Source: Pseudomonas tructae
Lineage (GTDB): Bacteria; Pseudomonadota; Gammaproteobacteria; Pseudomonadales; Pseudomonadaceae
Length of the DNA: 64,000 nt
Direction: 5' to 3'
Assembly (NCBI RefSeq): GCF_004214895.1
Contig: NZ_CP035952.1
Coordinates: forward strand, 4,164,501 to 4,228,500
Below, in pieces: positions 38,394-47,029 of the stretch (position 1 is the stretch's first letter; each line of letters begins with the position of its first letter). The notes under the pieces were generated by a model that did no database searches, was not told where the DNA came from, and worked only from the letters and a program-made list of their open reading frames with translations. The translations under genes were made by a program, and so were the position numbers.

Positions 38394-39416
38394 TTAACGA
38401 GGCATGGCGGCGATGGCGTCCACGGCTTCGCGGATCAGAGCCGGCCCCTTGTAGATGAACCCCGAGTAGATCTGTACCAGGCTGGCACCGGCAGCGATTT
38501 TCTGCGCCGCATGCTTGCCCTCGGTAATTCCGCCTGCGGCGATGATCGGTAGCTTGCCGCCCAGCTCACCCGCCAGCACCTTGACGATATGCGTGCTCTT
38601 TTCCAGCACCGGCGCGCCCGACAAACCACCCGCCTGGTCACCATGCTGCAAGCCTTCGACGCCTTCGCGGCCGAGGGTGGTGTTGGTGGCGATCACCGCA
38701 TCCATGCCCGACTCGAGCAAGGCCGCAGCCACCAGGGCGGTTTCTTCATCGCTCATGTCCGGGGCGATCTTGATCGCCAGCGGCACATGCTTGCCACGCT
38801 CGCTCACCAGTTGCGAACGGCGTTCGGCCAAGGCGTCGAGCAGTTGCTTGAGCGAGTCGCCGAACTGCAGGCTGCGCAGGCCCGGCGTGTTCGGCGAGCT
38901 GACGTTGACAGTGATGTAGCTGGCCTGGTCGTAGACCTTGTCGAGGCAGATCAGGTAGTCGTCCACCGCGCGCTCGACCGGCGTGTCGAAGTTCTTGCCG
39001 ATGTTGATGCCCAGAATGCCGCGGTACTTGGCTGCGCGTACGCGACCCAGCAGGTTGTCGACACCCAGGTTGTTGAAGCCCATGCGGTTGATGATCGCCT
39101 CGGCTTCAGGCAGGCGGAACAGGCGCGGCTTGGGGTTGCCCGGCTGCGCACGCGGGGTCACGGTGCCGATCTCGACAAAGCCGAAACCCAGTTGGGCAAA
39201 GCCGTCGATGGCCGCGCCGTTCTTGTCCAGGCCTGCCGCCAGCCCGACCGGGTTGGCGAAGTTCAGGCCCATGACGGTCACCGGCAAGGCAGCCGGCGCC
39301 TTGGTCAGCAAGCCGTTCAGGCCCAGGCGGCCACCGGCGCCGATCAGGTCCAGGGACAGGTCATGGGAAGTCTCCGGGGAGAGCTTGAACAGCAGCTGGC
39401 GGGCCAGGGTATACAT
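38394..39416 (-). CDS. pyrD: Dihydroorotate dehydrogenase (quinone), class 2
   Basis: A 340-residue enzyme. The membrane-associating N-terminal helices ([22 protein letters not shown]) identify class 2. FMN and substrate blocks [41 protein letters not shown] and INRMGFNN follow, then the catalytic Ser in [18 protein letters not shown] and the phosphate-binding [10 protein letters not shown] and [13 protein letters not shown]. It oxidises dihydroorotate to orotate with quinone in pyrimidine synthesis. The start MYTLARQ at 39416 leaves only 44 bp to the stop of the upstream island gene on the same strand. Its original promoter context seems to have been replaced by the type III island. Confidence 0.96.
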   Translation of the reverse strand: MYTLARQLLFKLSPETSHDLSLDLIGAGGRLGLNGLLTKAPAALPVTVMGLNFANPVGLAAGLDKNGAAIDGFAQLGFGFVEIGTVTPRAQPGNPKPRLFRLPEAEAIINRMGFNNLGVDNLLGRVRAAKYRGILGINIGKNFDTPVERAVDDYLICLDKVYDQASYITVNVSSPNTPGLRSLQFGDSLKQLLDALAERRSQLVSERGKHVPLAIKIAPDMSDEETALVAAALLESGMDAVIATNTTLGREGVEGLQHGDQAGGLSGAPVLEKSTHIVKVLAGELGGKLPIIAAGGITEGKHAAQKIAAGASLVQIYSGFIYKGPALIREAVDAIAAMPR

Positions 39417-39460
39417 GGGCGGCATGAACTCGGGTGGCGGCGATGGGGCGGCGATTATAG

Positions 39461-40720
39461 CTAACTGACCACCACTTCGGCGAGTAAGGCATGGCTTTGG
39501 TAAAACGGCGTAAGAATGTATGCAGCCAGCAACGCGCCGACTCCGTTTGCCAACCAGTACTGGTTACTGTCACTCAACCCTGTCATCGCACCAATGGTCT
39601 GGGCGGTAGCCGCGCCTGCGGAGATTATCGAGAATGCGGTCATGCGGGGAATGCCGGTGCTCTCCAGCCGAGCAGCCAGACGTTCCCATCCTGGCACTGA
39701 AACGTTGAGCCCCAGTCGATATGCCTGACTGTCATCTGGCTGCGATTGGACCTCAGGTCGTTCAGACATCCACTGGGAAAATGATTCATTAAGGGCGGGC
39801 TCCACGGTTTCAATTACCGCATTGAGTAACGCACCAACGACCGAATTGACCAGTCCCGCCTCCATTCCCACCACCGCTGCCCCGGCAGCAAACTGCATAG
39901 CCCCGTAGCTCAGCGAATCGATAAGGTTGGCAGGAAGGTTTAGCGCCGTTTGGCTGCCCAGCCCGTGGAAGGATGCCAGCACATCCCGGGATAAGCAGTA
40001 CAGCGCTACCGCCGGCGCCGATCCGGCAAGGCCACTGAAGATCGAAACCGGATCAGTGAGCAATGCTGCGCTGAGAATAGCGCCGGCCCCGGCAAAAAAC
40101 GCCAACTGCGATGCCCGGTACGCGGGCGTCGCGCTACCGTTGCATTCATGATGGACCATAGCGGCTGCGGTCAGCAGTAAAGGCAATGCGGTGAAAGTTG
40201 CCCCGAGCGCTACCGCAGCAGTCCCGGAAACGCTTGCAGAGATGGCACTGCCGAGAAACCCACGGGCGACGGTCAGGGCCAGTACCGATGGCATGTTGAC
40301 GAGGGCGGATGTGCGCAGGTTACTCAATACATCCGAGCGCCATACATCCTTGAGGTAATCCACAATCACCTCTACGCGCTCTTCGACCGTCTGGGTAGGT
40401 CGACCGGCGCTGAACTCTGACAATCCGGGGACGGACTCATTGGTAGATTCCACGGGGCCAGCGGTAATGAAGCGATCGATGCTTTCAACCTGAATGCGCA
40501 CGTCGGCGCCGACATGGTCAAGTGCCTGTTGCAGGATGTCATCGATCTCTTTTTCTATTTCAATTACCGTGTGGACAGGAAACGTTGGCATACCAGTAAC
40601 GCCTGCCAAAAGCTCCTCGGGTATGTCGATGACTATATGGCCAGGACTATTCAACGCACCTGATGCGACTTCAGTACTTGTCTGAAGATTGACACTTTGG
40701 GTGCCGGTTGGATTGATCAT
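39461..40720 (-). CDS. Unrecognised multi-hydrophobic protein, candidate type III effector
   Basis: A 419-residue protein that I cannot assign to a family. The first 16 residues ([16 protein letters not shown]) have Ile at position 2, many Ser/Thr/Asn/Gln and no acidic residue, as in many type III secretion signals. Residues about 27-160 are soluble and acidic ([26 protein letters not shown]). The rest has at least five hydrophobic Ala/Gly/Ser-rich stretches, for example [55 protein letters not shown] and a final [16 protein letters not shown]. It begins 30 bp after the OrgC-position gene with an AAGGAG site, so it is the last gene of the sctD-sctL operon. Codons look less GC-rich than in the neighbouring apparatus genes. 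Alternatives: an inner-membrane accessory protein or a translocator-like pore protein. Confidence 0.65.
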   Translation of the reverse strand: MINPTGTQSVNLQTSTEVASGALNSPGHIVIDIPEELLAGVTGMPTFPVHTVIEIEKEIDDILQQALDHVGADVRIQVESIDRFITAGPVESTNESVPGLSEFSAGRPTQTVEERVEVIVDYLKDVWRSDVLSNLRTSALVNMPSVLALTVARGFLGSAISASVSGTAAVALGATFTALPLLLTAAAMVHHECNGSATPAYRASQLAFFAGAGAILSAALLTDPVSIFSGLAGSAPAVALYCLSRDVLASFHGLGSQTALNLPANLIDSLSYGAMQFAAGAAVVGMEAGLVNSVVGALLNAVIETVEPALNESFSQWMSERPEVQSQPDDSQAYRLGLNVSVPGWERLAARLESTGIPRMTAFSIISAGAATAQTIGAMTGLSDSNQYWLANGVGALLAAYILTPFYQSHALLAEVVVS

Positions 40721-40750
40721 CTTGCTGCCTTCTCCTTAGTCAATGTATGA

Positions 40751-41158
40751 CTACCACTCAACCTCTTCCCGACTGTCCTCTTCCCACTGCGGATTCATCG
40801 CCTGCTGCAAAAACGCTTTCATCTGCAAATCGACGCCGAACACCCGGGTGTGCACACCGCGCATTTCCTGGTACAGCACATGCTCTTCAAGACCGTCAGC
40901 CTTGAGCTGTTGCAACACTTGCAAGACCACCGCCAATTGCGCCGCCACGGTGCGATACGCAGGATCGCTGCCCTGCCCCATGGGCCATCCGCGAATACAC
41001 CGGTACAGGGCCTGGGCACCCTGGCCGCCCATGGACAGCAACTGTTGATACAGGCCGTCGAAGCGAGCCGGTACTTGCCCCATGCGCGCTTCCAGGCTGT
41101 GCACGGTTTGCGTAACCGGCAAGGCGTGTGGCGGGCTGCCGATCCCTTCACTGCGCAT
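40751..41158 (-). CDS. T3SS protein in the OrgC position
   Basis: A 135-residue mostly helical protein directly after sctL (11-bp overlap), the place of orgC in Salmonella SPI-1. Visible features are RFDGLYQQLLSMGGQGAQALYRCIRG, a Leu/Val-rich helix AAQLAVVLQVLQQLKADGLEE and an acidic C-terminus (WEEDSREEVEW). There is no signal peptide, TM or enzyme motif. OrgC is secreted early and promotes needle polymerisation; similarity to it here is by position, size and composition only, not by a residue match I can vouch for. Confidence 0.6.
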   Translation of the reverse strand: MRSEGIGSPPHALPVTQTVHSLEARMGQVPARFDGLYQQLLSMGGQGAQALYRCIRGWPMGQGSDPAYRTVAAQLAVVLQVLQQLKADGLEEHVLYQEMRGVHTRVFGVDLQMKAFLQQAMNPQWEEDSREEVEW

Positions 41159-41828
41159 CGGGCGCCCTCAACCATTGCTGTAAGCTGGCGGCAAGGGTCG
41201 CCCTGGCACTTTCATCCAGTTGCAGGGCGCTGCTTGCCAGGCCGTGACAGCGGGTCAACACCTGTTCGGCCAACTGCGGCTCGACCGTCGGGGGGTGAAA
41301 CTCCAGGGCCACCTCGCCCAAGTGCAGGCGGTAATGGCTCTGCTTGTGGTACTCGACCTGCACCTCCCCCGCCCAGGCCCGACGCAAGGCGACCAACAAG
41401 CGAGCGTCATCACCCCGGCTGTGAAGCGGCGCCAATAGCCGCAGACACGTCGCGCTGCTGACATGCGCCGCCGACCACTGCGCCAGAATCGCCTCGAGCC
41501 ATTCCACCTGCCCCACTACTTCAGCCATCACCGCCCGCGCAGCCTCGGCCACCTCAACGCGCAGTTGATCCGCCAGGCGTTGGCTAAGCAGCAAGGCCTC
41601 GGCCAGGTCCTGCGCAGCCAGCAACACCCCTTGCCCATAGCCTTGGCGCCTGGCCGCCTGGCGCACCGCCTCGGCCTGGGCCTGGGCCTGCGCCAAACAT
41701 TGCTGCGCCCGCTGCCGAGCCTGCTGCTCGAGCTGCTGGCAGCGCTGTGCCATGGCCCGCTCAGCCCGGCGTACATGTACCGGGTCAAGGCCCGGCAGAT
41801 GGGGTTCACGACGCAGTAAATCGAGCAT
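41148..41828 (-). CDS. sctL: T3SS stator protein SctL (OrgB/MxiN-like)
   Basis: A 226-residue protein starting [19 protein letters not shown]. The middle is a long Gln/Ala-rich coiled coil (RCQQLEQQARQRAQQCLAQAQAQAEAVRQAARRQGYGQGV), the hallmark of SctL/FliH stators. The C-terminal half (AQWSAAHVSSATCLRLLAPL ... GEVALEFHPPTVEPQLAEQV) is the ATPase-contact domain. It links the ATPase SctN to the SctQ/SctK sorting platform. It overlaps sctK by 23 bp and the next gene by 11 bp. The start is at 41828; the longer in-frame extension runs antisense-like through sctK and is not credible. Confidence 0.85.
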   Translation of the reverse strand: MLDLLRREPHLPGLDPVHVRRAERAMAQRCQQLEQQARQRAQQCLAQAQAQAEAVRQAARRQGYGQGVLLAAQDLAEALLLSQRLADQLRVEVAEAARAVMAEVVGQVEWLEAILAQWSAAHVSSATCLRLLAPLHSRGDDARLLVALRRAWAGEVQVEYHKQSHYRLHLGEVALEFHPPTVEPQLAEQVLTRCHGLASSALQLDESARATLAASLQQWLRAPDAQ

Positions 41829-42369
41829 GTTGCAAGGCCATGAGCAAAAGTCCTTTGTCCGGTTGCGCCAGCGCCAGTTCAGCCTGGAGGACAACCACCT
41901 GGTAGGGAAACTGCAGGTACAAGCGCGCCAGCATCCCCGCCGGCACCTCGGCCTGCCAGGCCAGCAAGGCATTGAGCCCTAGCGCCTCAAGCCGGTATGC
42001 CAGGGCAAGGTCCGGCAGTTCATCCAACAGTGGACGCGGGCCCAATGCGCAACTGGCGAAGGAGCGCAGCGCCGGCGTCAGGCCTTCAGTGGCGGCGTCC
42101 CGGGTCAGCGCTGGCCATAAGCGATAGGCGCCGAGCAGTTGGGCGATACGCGGCAACAACAACCAATGCTCCAGCCACAACAGAGTCACATCGTGGCTTG
42201 GCCACTCCTGCGGCAGCGCCGGCAACTCAAGCCCCTGGACCAGCACTTCGTCGAGCACTTGCCGGACCTGCAGGCCATGGAACTCCGGCGGCAGGTCAAG
42301 ACGTTCGACGTTGAGCCAGCAGGTCGGATGCCGGGCCAGGCGTTCGATCCATTCAAGGGGTGGCTGCAT
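41806..42369 (-). CDS. sctK: T3SS sorting-platform protein SctK (OrgA-like)
   Basis: A 187-residue protein. It starts [27 protein letters not shown], continues [29 protein letters not shown] and ends [29 protein letters not shown]. Leu/Trp-rich helices, length and its place between sctJ and sctL fit OrgA/MxiK, the adaptor between the inner ring and the SctQ pods. Motifs are few in this family, so the name depends largely on gene order. It overlaps sctJ by 17 bp and sctL by 23 bp, which suggests translational coupling. Confidence 0.82.
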   Translation of the reverse strand: MQPPLEWIERLARHPTCWLNVERLDLPPEFHGLQVRQVLDEVLVQGLELPALPQEWPSHDVTLLWLEHWLLLPRIAQLLGAYRLWPALTRDAATEGLTPALRSFASCALGPRPLLDELPDLALAYRLEALGLNALLAWQAEVPAGMLARLYLQFPYQVVVLQAELALAQPDKGLLLMALQHARFTAS

Positions 42370-43063
42370 CACGCACCTCACGCCGCCGGTACCACAGCCA
42401 TCCGCCGCTGGCGATCACGGAGAAAACACCCAGCAAAGCCCATAACCCCATGCCAGCGCTCGCCTGCACACCCTGCGGCGCGTGGTGCTGGATGGCCACT
42501 CGGGGGGTAAGGACCACGGAGATGTGCTCATAGTCGACATCGCTGAAACTGTTCTTGAGAAATCGCTTGAGATCATCGATCAGCATCTGCGCCTCGCTGT
42601 CAGGCTCATGCACCACCAGCACCGACAGATGAACCGGCGCACTCGCCCGCCCGCCTTCGCCTGCGGCCAGGTCATAGCTGACATGCACCCGTGCCGAAAC
42701 CACGCCGGCCAAGGCCGTTACCGACTGCTCCAGGCGTTGTTCGATGGCCGAATACAAGCGGGCCTTTTCGGCCCGGGGCGAGGCGACCAGGGCATCGGCC
42801 GGGAACATCTCGGCCACCTGCATGCGCGAACGCGACGGCAGGCCGTATTGGGTCAAAAGATCCACCGCTGCCGGGAAGTCCAGTTGCGCGACGAGTACGT
42901 TGTAGCCGCTCTTGCCGGTGTCGACTTTCTGTACCGCGATGTTGTTGCGCTGCAGCAACGCCACCACTTCATTGGCCTGTTGCTGGTCGAGCCCCTGCAA
43001 TAGCAGGGGCTGTCGGCAGCCGCCCAGGAGTAGGCAGAGCATCACCCCAAGCCAGTACTTCAT
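42353..43063 (-). CDS. sctJ: T3SS inner-ring lipoprotein SctJ (PrgK-like)
   Basis: A 236-residue lipoprotein. Signal peptide with lipobox LLGGC (Cys16), then [42 protein letters not shown] and [20 protein letters not shown]. These agree nearly word for word with my memory of Salmonella PrgK and show that the system is of the Inv/Mxi-Spa class. A C-terminal TM ([20 protein letters not shown]) is present. With SctD it forms the inner-membrane ring. It overlaps sctI by 4 bp and sctK by 17 bp. Confidence 0.97.
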   Translation of the reverse strand: MKYWLGVMLCLLLGGCRQPLLLQGLDQQQANEVVALLQRNNIAVQKVDTGKSGYNVLVAQLDFPAAVDLLTQYGLPSRSRMQVAEMFPADALVASPRAEKARLYSAIEQRLEQSVTALAGVVSARVHVSYDLAAGEGGRASAPVHLSVLVVHEPDSEAQMLIDDLKRFLKNSFSDVDYEHISVVLTPRVAIQHHAPQGVQASAGMGLWALLGVFSVIASGGWLWYRRREVRDAATP

Positions 43064-43365
43064 GACTGGCGCAACAAGGTTTCGACGGTGCCTACGGCTT
43101 TGCGCACCAGGGTGTTGAGCAGGTTGATGTCGACGTTGTACTGGCCGGTTTGCTCCTGTAACAGGGCAAGGGCTTGCGGGCTGGTGATATCGGGTCGCTG
43201 CAGCAACTGCTGAATCTGGGCAACCTGCGACTTGCTCGCCTGGGCCGACTCGGCGAACGCCTGGATCAACCGATCCTGCAATGAAACCGGGACGCCCTGA
43301 CCGCCAGGATCAAGGCTGTGGGCCAGCCCCAGCGTGGCGTAAGCGGCAATGGCATCGATAGCCAT
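43060..43365 (-). CDS. sctI: T3SS inner rod protein SctI (PrgJ-like)
   Basis: A 101-residue helical protein between the needle gene and sctJ. The C-terminal half ([25 protein letters not shown]) matches the conserved PrgJ/MxiI end, where a helix ending in a polar tail packs in the rod; [17 protein letters not shown] lies nearer the N-terminus. It forms the inner rod joining needle and export gate and takes part in substrate switching. The start MAIDAI at 43365 lies 9 bp after AGGAG, better than the TTG at 43371. The stop overlaps the sctJ start. Confidence 0.9.
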   Translation of the reverse strand: MAIDAIAAYATLGLAHSLDPGGQGVPVSLQDRLIQAFAESAQASKSQVAQIQQLLQRPDITSPQALALLQEQTGQYNVDINLLNTLVRKAVGTVETLLRQS

Positions 43366-43403
43366 GGGCAAATGCTCCTGTGATGAGACTAAGTGTCAGG
43401 TTG

Positions 43404-43664
43404 TCAACGGGCGGCTTGAATGATCGCCATGTCGATATCCTTGAAGCCCTTGATCGTGTTGGTCTGCGCGTTGCGAAACACTGTGTAGGAAGAGAACGCC
43501 GCCTGATAGGCTGCCAGCAAGTTCGGATCCGAGGCATCGCCCTGCAAGGCTTCCAGGGCTTTGTCCAGCTTCTCTTTCAGGCCCTGGGCACCCTGCTCGA
43601 ACGCATTGGCCTGGCGGCCGAGGAAGTCATCGTGAAAATCGACTGGAGCTGAAACGCTGCGCAT
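43404..43664 (-). CDS. sctF: T3SS needle protein SctF (PrgI/MxiH-like)
   Basis: An 86-residue protein with the helix-turn-helix of needle subunits. The segment DKALEALQGDASDPNLLAAYQAAFSSYTVFRNAQTNTIKGFKDIDMAIIQ closely parallels PrgI, with the SDP/NP-type turn in the middle and the conserved C-terminal FKDIDxAIIQ. Helical assembly of about a hundred copies makes the hollow needle. It lies 3 bp after sctD and 38 bp before sctI. The N-terminus (MRSVSAPVDFHDDF) is a few residues longer than in PrgI. Confidence 0.96.
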   Translation of the reverse strand: MRSVSAPVDFHDDFLGRQANAFEQGAQGLKEKLDKALEALQGDASDPNLLAAYQAAFSSYTVFRNAQTNTIKGFKDIDMAIIQAAR

Positions 43665-43667
43665 GTA

Positions 43668-44813
43668 TTAACCGCCTGTATGTGGAGAGTGAAATTGCCA
43701 GGACGCCGACGAGTTCTTGATGTAGCCCTGCTCGCCGGCTTGATGCGACAGGCCCTTGAGCCGGTCATCCTGAAGTACGATGGAAAAGTGCACGAAGCGT
43801 GCGCCCCACTGCTGTTCGAAGTCCCGAATAAAGCGTCGGATCGCTTGCAACTGGCTGTCCTGCAGGTTGCCTTCGATGCGCAGGGCCACTGCGTTATGCT
43901 GGTCATGCCGCTGGAACGGCACGCCGATCTGACGCAGGCCGGCGATGGCCTGGTCGACGCTGACGTGGTCGTCCTGCACGCGAATCTCCAGGTGCCCGGC
44001 ATAGGGCGCCGCCCTGAGCAACTGCTCCTCGAGCTGCGCTCTGAGCGCGGGCTGGATTGGCGTGCCAGCCAGTATCAGTATCGGCGCCCGGGGTTCGCGC
44101 AAATCCACCAGGCGAATGGCCAGGCCAGGCTCCAGCACCAGCAAATGCTGCTCCAGGCGCCGCTGTTCGTCGGCCGTCACGACAACGGCAACGTTGCCCA
44201 GTTGATGGCGCATCAGCACCTGCCGATTCCAGCTGGCCTCACGTTGTGAATCGACCAGCACGTACATACGCAGGTCGCGCCCTTGCAGGACCCGCGCCTG
44301 GGCACTGACCAGTGCCGAGATACCGCGCTGCTGCGCCGATACGGTTCGATCCGGCAACGACCAGACCGCCACCGAGACAACCAGCAGACACACCGCGATC
44401 ACTACGCTGATCACTCGTAGCGAGGCGACGCCTCTTTGCCCGCCGGCCACCACTGCGGGCTGCTGCAGGTTCCAGTCTTGTGAACTCAAACGAAACGCCA
44501 GCTGTAACGCTCCGATCCGACGCTGCTGCTGCAGTGGCCAATCTTGCCAGGCAGCCGATGGCGTTTGCTGCGGCCGTACTTGTACCGATTGCCCCGGCGG
44601 ATCACTGAGCAGGATTTCGAAGCTGCAACCGCCCTGTTCCAGGGCGATGAACAGTCTCTGCCCTGCTGTCGCGTCCTGCTCACTGGCTGTTGCCAGCAGT
44701 TGCGGCGCGCCGACCAGTACCTGGGTCGAGCCTTTGGACAGGACGAACTCGGCGCCGGCCATTGGGCCGTTGAACACACGCATGACACAAGTATCGGTCT
44801 GGGAAGCTTGCAT
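43668..44813 (-). CDS. sctD: T3SS inner-ring protein SctD (PrgH-like)
   Basis: A 381-residue protein: a cytoplasmic FHA-like domain (about residues 1-130), a TM near 135-160 (SLRVISVVIAVCLLVVSVAV) and three periplasmic ring domains. Residues such as LPxGRD-like VLQGRDLRMYVL, EQQWGARFVHFSIVLQDDRLKGLS and the C-terminal EQGYIKNSSASWQF closely resemble PrgH. It forms the outer of the two inner-membrane rings around SctJ. The start is the ATG at 44813; the in-frame sequence up to 44876 overlaps the regulator gene. It lies 44 bp after the HilA-like gene and 3 bp before sctF. Confidence 0.95.
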   Translation of the reverse strand: MQASQTDTCVMRVFNGPMAGAEFVLSKGSTQVLVGAPQLLATASEQDATAGQRLFIALEQGGCSFEILLSDPPGQSVQVRPQQTPSAAWQDWPLQQQRRIGALQLAFRLSSQDWNLQQPAVVAGGQRGVASLRVISVVIAVCLLVVSVAVWSLPDRTVSAQQRGISALVSAQARVLQGRDLRMYVLVDSQREASWNRQVLMRHQLGNVAVVVTADEQRRLEQHLLVLEPGLAIRLVDLREPRAPILILAGTPIQPALRAQLEEQLLRAAPYAGHLEIRVQDDHVSVDQAIAGLRQIGVPFQRHDQHNAVALRIEGNLQDSQLQAIRRFIRDFEQQWGARFVHFSIVLQDDRLKGLSHQAGEQGYIKNSSASWQFHSPHTGG

Positions 44814-44857
44814 ACCCGCACTCTTGGAAAACGTGACAACACACGAACGAGCACAGG

Positions 44858-45628
44858 CTAGAGCAACGGCAAGCAAGGATCCTGATGGAATTCTGACGAA
44901 GGCCGATCATGCACTGCTGCCAGCGGGAAATACGCCTGGAGAAACGCCAGCAGCGCCTCGACCACCTGTACCTGGGTGCCCCGGAACAGGCAGCAGTCCA
45001 GCACCTGATGATCATTGCCGCGCACCAGTTCGACGGTCAGCTGGCAGTATTGCTCGTCATACACGCAGTAACCGCACAGGTAGTGACTCGGGGCCAGGCG
45101 CTCGATCAGGGCCAACGCCTCCAGCGGGGTCGCAGACAGGCTGGCCACCGAAAACGACAGCAACTGCGCACGCTGCTCCAGGGCGATGCGCGCGGCACAT
45201 TTGAGCTGGGTATTGAGTATCAGCGTCTGCACCGGTTGGCCGCCGCGAAACGGCAGGATGGCAAGGGCAGGCAGTACCGTGGCTGACTCTGCGGCTGCCG
45301 CGCCACGCCGGACCTGACAGTTGAAGCGATAGCCCTTGCCATACACGGTCACAATGAACTGACGACAGTTCTTGAGCAGCTTGCGCAGCACACTGATACA
45401 GCGAGTCAGGGATTCCTCGGCGGTGTCCAGGCCAGGCCATACCGCGTCGAGCATGCGCTCCTTGGAAATCAGCCTGCCGGGATTGGCCAACAGCAGGCGC
45501 AACACCTGCAGTTCCTTGGGTGGCAGATGCTGCCCGTTCTCGTTGTGCCAGAGCACGCCTTCCGGGCACAAGTGCCAATGACCAAAGTGATAGTGGACGT
45601 TTGCGGGGGCGTGGACGAAGGCAGTCAT
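44858..45628 (-). CDS. HilA-like T3SS transcriptional activator (short form)
   Basis: A 256-residue OmpR/CadC-type regulator without a membrane segment. The N-terminal winged helix has LPPKELQVLRLLLANPGRLISKERMLDAVWPG, EESLTRCISVLRKLL and VYGKGYRFNC, which agree closely with HilA of Salmonella (for example EESLTRCIYALRRIL). The following domain also lines up with HilA (LAILPF, LAPSHYLCGYCVYD, QLTVELVRGND). It stops at about the place where HilA's TPR-rich C-terminal half would begin, so it is under half of HilA's length. It lies directly upstream of sctD, as in SPI-1, and probably activates the sctD and invF operons. No frameshifted remainder was seen downstream, since sctD starts 44 bp later. 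Confidence 0.85.
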   Translation of the reverse strand: MTAFVHAPANVHYHFGHWHLCPEGVLWHNENGQHLPPKELQVLRLLLANPGRLISKERMLDAVWPGLDTAEESLTRCISVLRKLLKNCRQFIVTVYGKGYRFNCQVRRGAAAAESATVLPALAILPFRGGQPVQTLILNTQLKCAARIALEQRAQLLSFSVASLSATPLEALALIERLAPSHYLCGYCVYDEQYCQLTVELVRGNDHQVLDCCLFRGTQVQVVEALLAFLQAYFPLAAVHDRPSSEFHQDPCLPLL

Positions 45629-45781
45629 GGTGGGTTGGCCCTTTTGGTTATGCACCTGCTTTGCCGCGAACAGCACGGAACAGGATGGCGGGCCAACCAC
45701 TATATGAAGTACTTCCCGGCGAAAATGCAGGCAAGCACCTACAGAACAAAGCAAAAAATCCGTAAGAACCCGTAGGAACGT

Positions 45782-46021
45782 TCAACCAATCTGAGCGCGC
45801 CGCACCGAGCCGATGACATCGGCAACGCGGCGCCACGCCCTGATTTCACTGGGTGCGAGGACGATCAGGAAGCCCGCGTTGAGCGCCTCGATTATCTCCA
45901 CAATGTTCAACGAATCACACCCCAGGTCATGTACCAGGTCATCAGCTTCCCTGACAGGCATTGCCGGTTCGCCAAGGCAGCCGGCAATGACGGCACAGAC
46001 CCGTGCTTCGAGGTCGCTCAC
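45782..46021 (-). CDS. IacP-like acyl carrier protein
   Basis: A 79-residue carrier protein with the phosphopantetheine site in VHDLGCDSLNIVEIIEALN (Ser about residue 37). The DSL motif is preserved, but helix 3 is unusually basic and hydrophobic (FLIVLAPSEIRAWRRVADVIG). In SPI-1, IacP sits in the same place after the sip genes and supports secretion of translocators and effectors. Here its start overlaps the tip-protein stop by 4 bp, so it is the last gene of the translocator block. The gap of 153 bp to the HilA-like gene follows. Confidence 0.88.
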   Translation of the reverse strand: MSDLEARVCAVIAGCLGEPAMPVREADDLVHDLGCDSLNIVEIIEALNAGFLIVLAPSEIRAWRRVADVIGSVRRAQIG

Positions 46022-47019
46022 AAGGTAGTCATGTGCTTGAGCAGGTCGGCGTACTGACTCAGGTGCGCAGACAAGGTTTTGTTGAAGTTGTCGTGGTAGG
46101 TGTTGGCATTGGCGTATTTTGAGGTGATGGACTGGAGCATGTTTTTCAAGCGCTCTTCCTGGGAGTTGAACGAAGACTGCCAGGCATTGAAGCGCGCGGT
46201 ATCGATTTCATGAGGTTTAGGTGGCTTGGGCGGCTTCGACGCAGACGGCAGACTGTTTCGAATAGCCAGAACAGGCGTGTTATCCAGATACACCGCCCAG
46301 CCACCACTGCCGTTACTACTCAGGCAATGATCAGGCAAGCCCAGCGCGCGCTGCCAATTGCGCGCCTCGTCTTCAGTCATCGGCGCGGCACCGGGAATTG
46401 GAACCAATTGACTCGGTGCGTTCTGGAAGCTGCTGATGAGTGAGTCAAGCTGCCTCTGAAACTCATCGCGCTTGAATTTTATTTTCTTTCCGTCTTTGTC
46501 AGCCTCGAAGTAGTCACTCATCTTGCTGGTGATCTGATCGGTAAACGCAGCATAAAACCTGGTGTAAACATCGAGTACATGCTGGTAAACGCTCAAGTAG
46601 TCATCGCGGATCACCCCAATCAAATCGATCAACTTGTCGAAGAACGGTAGCGTGCTTTGTGTCCCCAGGCCCAACATCTCAGGCAGGGTGGCGTTCAGCA
46701 TGGCCTGCGAACTTTGCTGATGCGCATGCAGTTGTGCCTGTTGCACCGGGGCCAGGCCAGCACTGCAACAGTCGGCAATGCGTGCGAATACCCGCAACTC
46801 CTGTTGGGCAAACGCCATTCGCACCTGACGCGCCTCCCCTTGCACGCCAGGATGCAGATGACGCACCAGTTGCCCCACTGAACACGCCAGTATCTGTTGC
46901 CGCGCAGGATTCGCGCCAGTCAATTCGGGGGCTTGTGGCCGACGCGGCACAGGCTGTTGCTCAGCGGCTGACGCGACTGTCGTCGATGATTGGAAACTCT
47001 TGCTCGGTACGACTTGCAT
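46018..47019 (-). CDS. sctA: T3SS needle-tip protein SctA (SipD/IpaD/BipD-like)
   Basis: A 333-residue hydrophilic protein. The central part FFDKLIDLIGVIRDDYLSVYQHVLDVYTRFYAAFTDQITSKMSDYFEADKDGKKIKF is the conserved IpaD/SipD coiled-coil helix, and the C-terminus ends in an IpaD-like helix (YHDNFNKTLSAHLSQYADLLKHMT). NWQRALGLPD resembles the SipD mixed domain. It caps the needle and controls translocator insertion. The ATG at 47019 follows GGGGAAAACG. A Pro/Lys stretch (KPPKPPKPHE) is unusual. It is 10 bp downstream of sctB, and base use is visibly richer in A/T than in the apparatus genes. Confidence 0.9.
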   Translation of the reverse strand: MQVVPSKSFQSSTTVASAAEQQPVPRRPQAPELTGANPARQQILACSVGQLVRHLHPGVQGEARQVRMAFAQQELRVFARIADCCSAGLAPVQQAQLHAHQQSSQAMLNATLPEMLGLGTQSTLPFFDKLIDLIGVIRDDYLSVYQHVLDVYTRFYAAFTDQITSKMSDYFEADKDGKKIKFKRDEFQRQLDSLISSFQNAPSQLVPIPGAAPMTEDEARNWQRALGLPDHCLSSNGSGGWAVYLDNTPVLAIRNSLPSASKPPKPPKPHEIDTARFNAWQSSFNSQEERLKNMLQSITSKYANANTYHDNFNKTLSAHLSQYADLLKHMTTL

Positions 47020-47029
47020 CGTTTTCCCC

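Noticed and set aside
44858..45754. HilA-like gene as a frameshifted full-length hilA
   Set aside because: sctD begins 44 bp after the stop, and no TPR-coding sequence is present in another frame, so this is a genuinely short protein.
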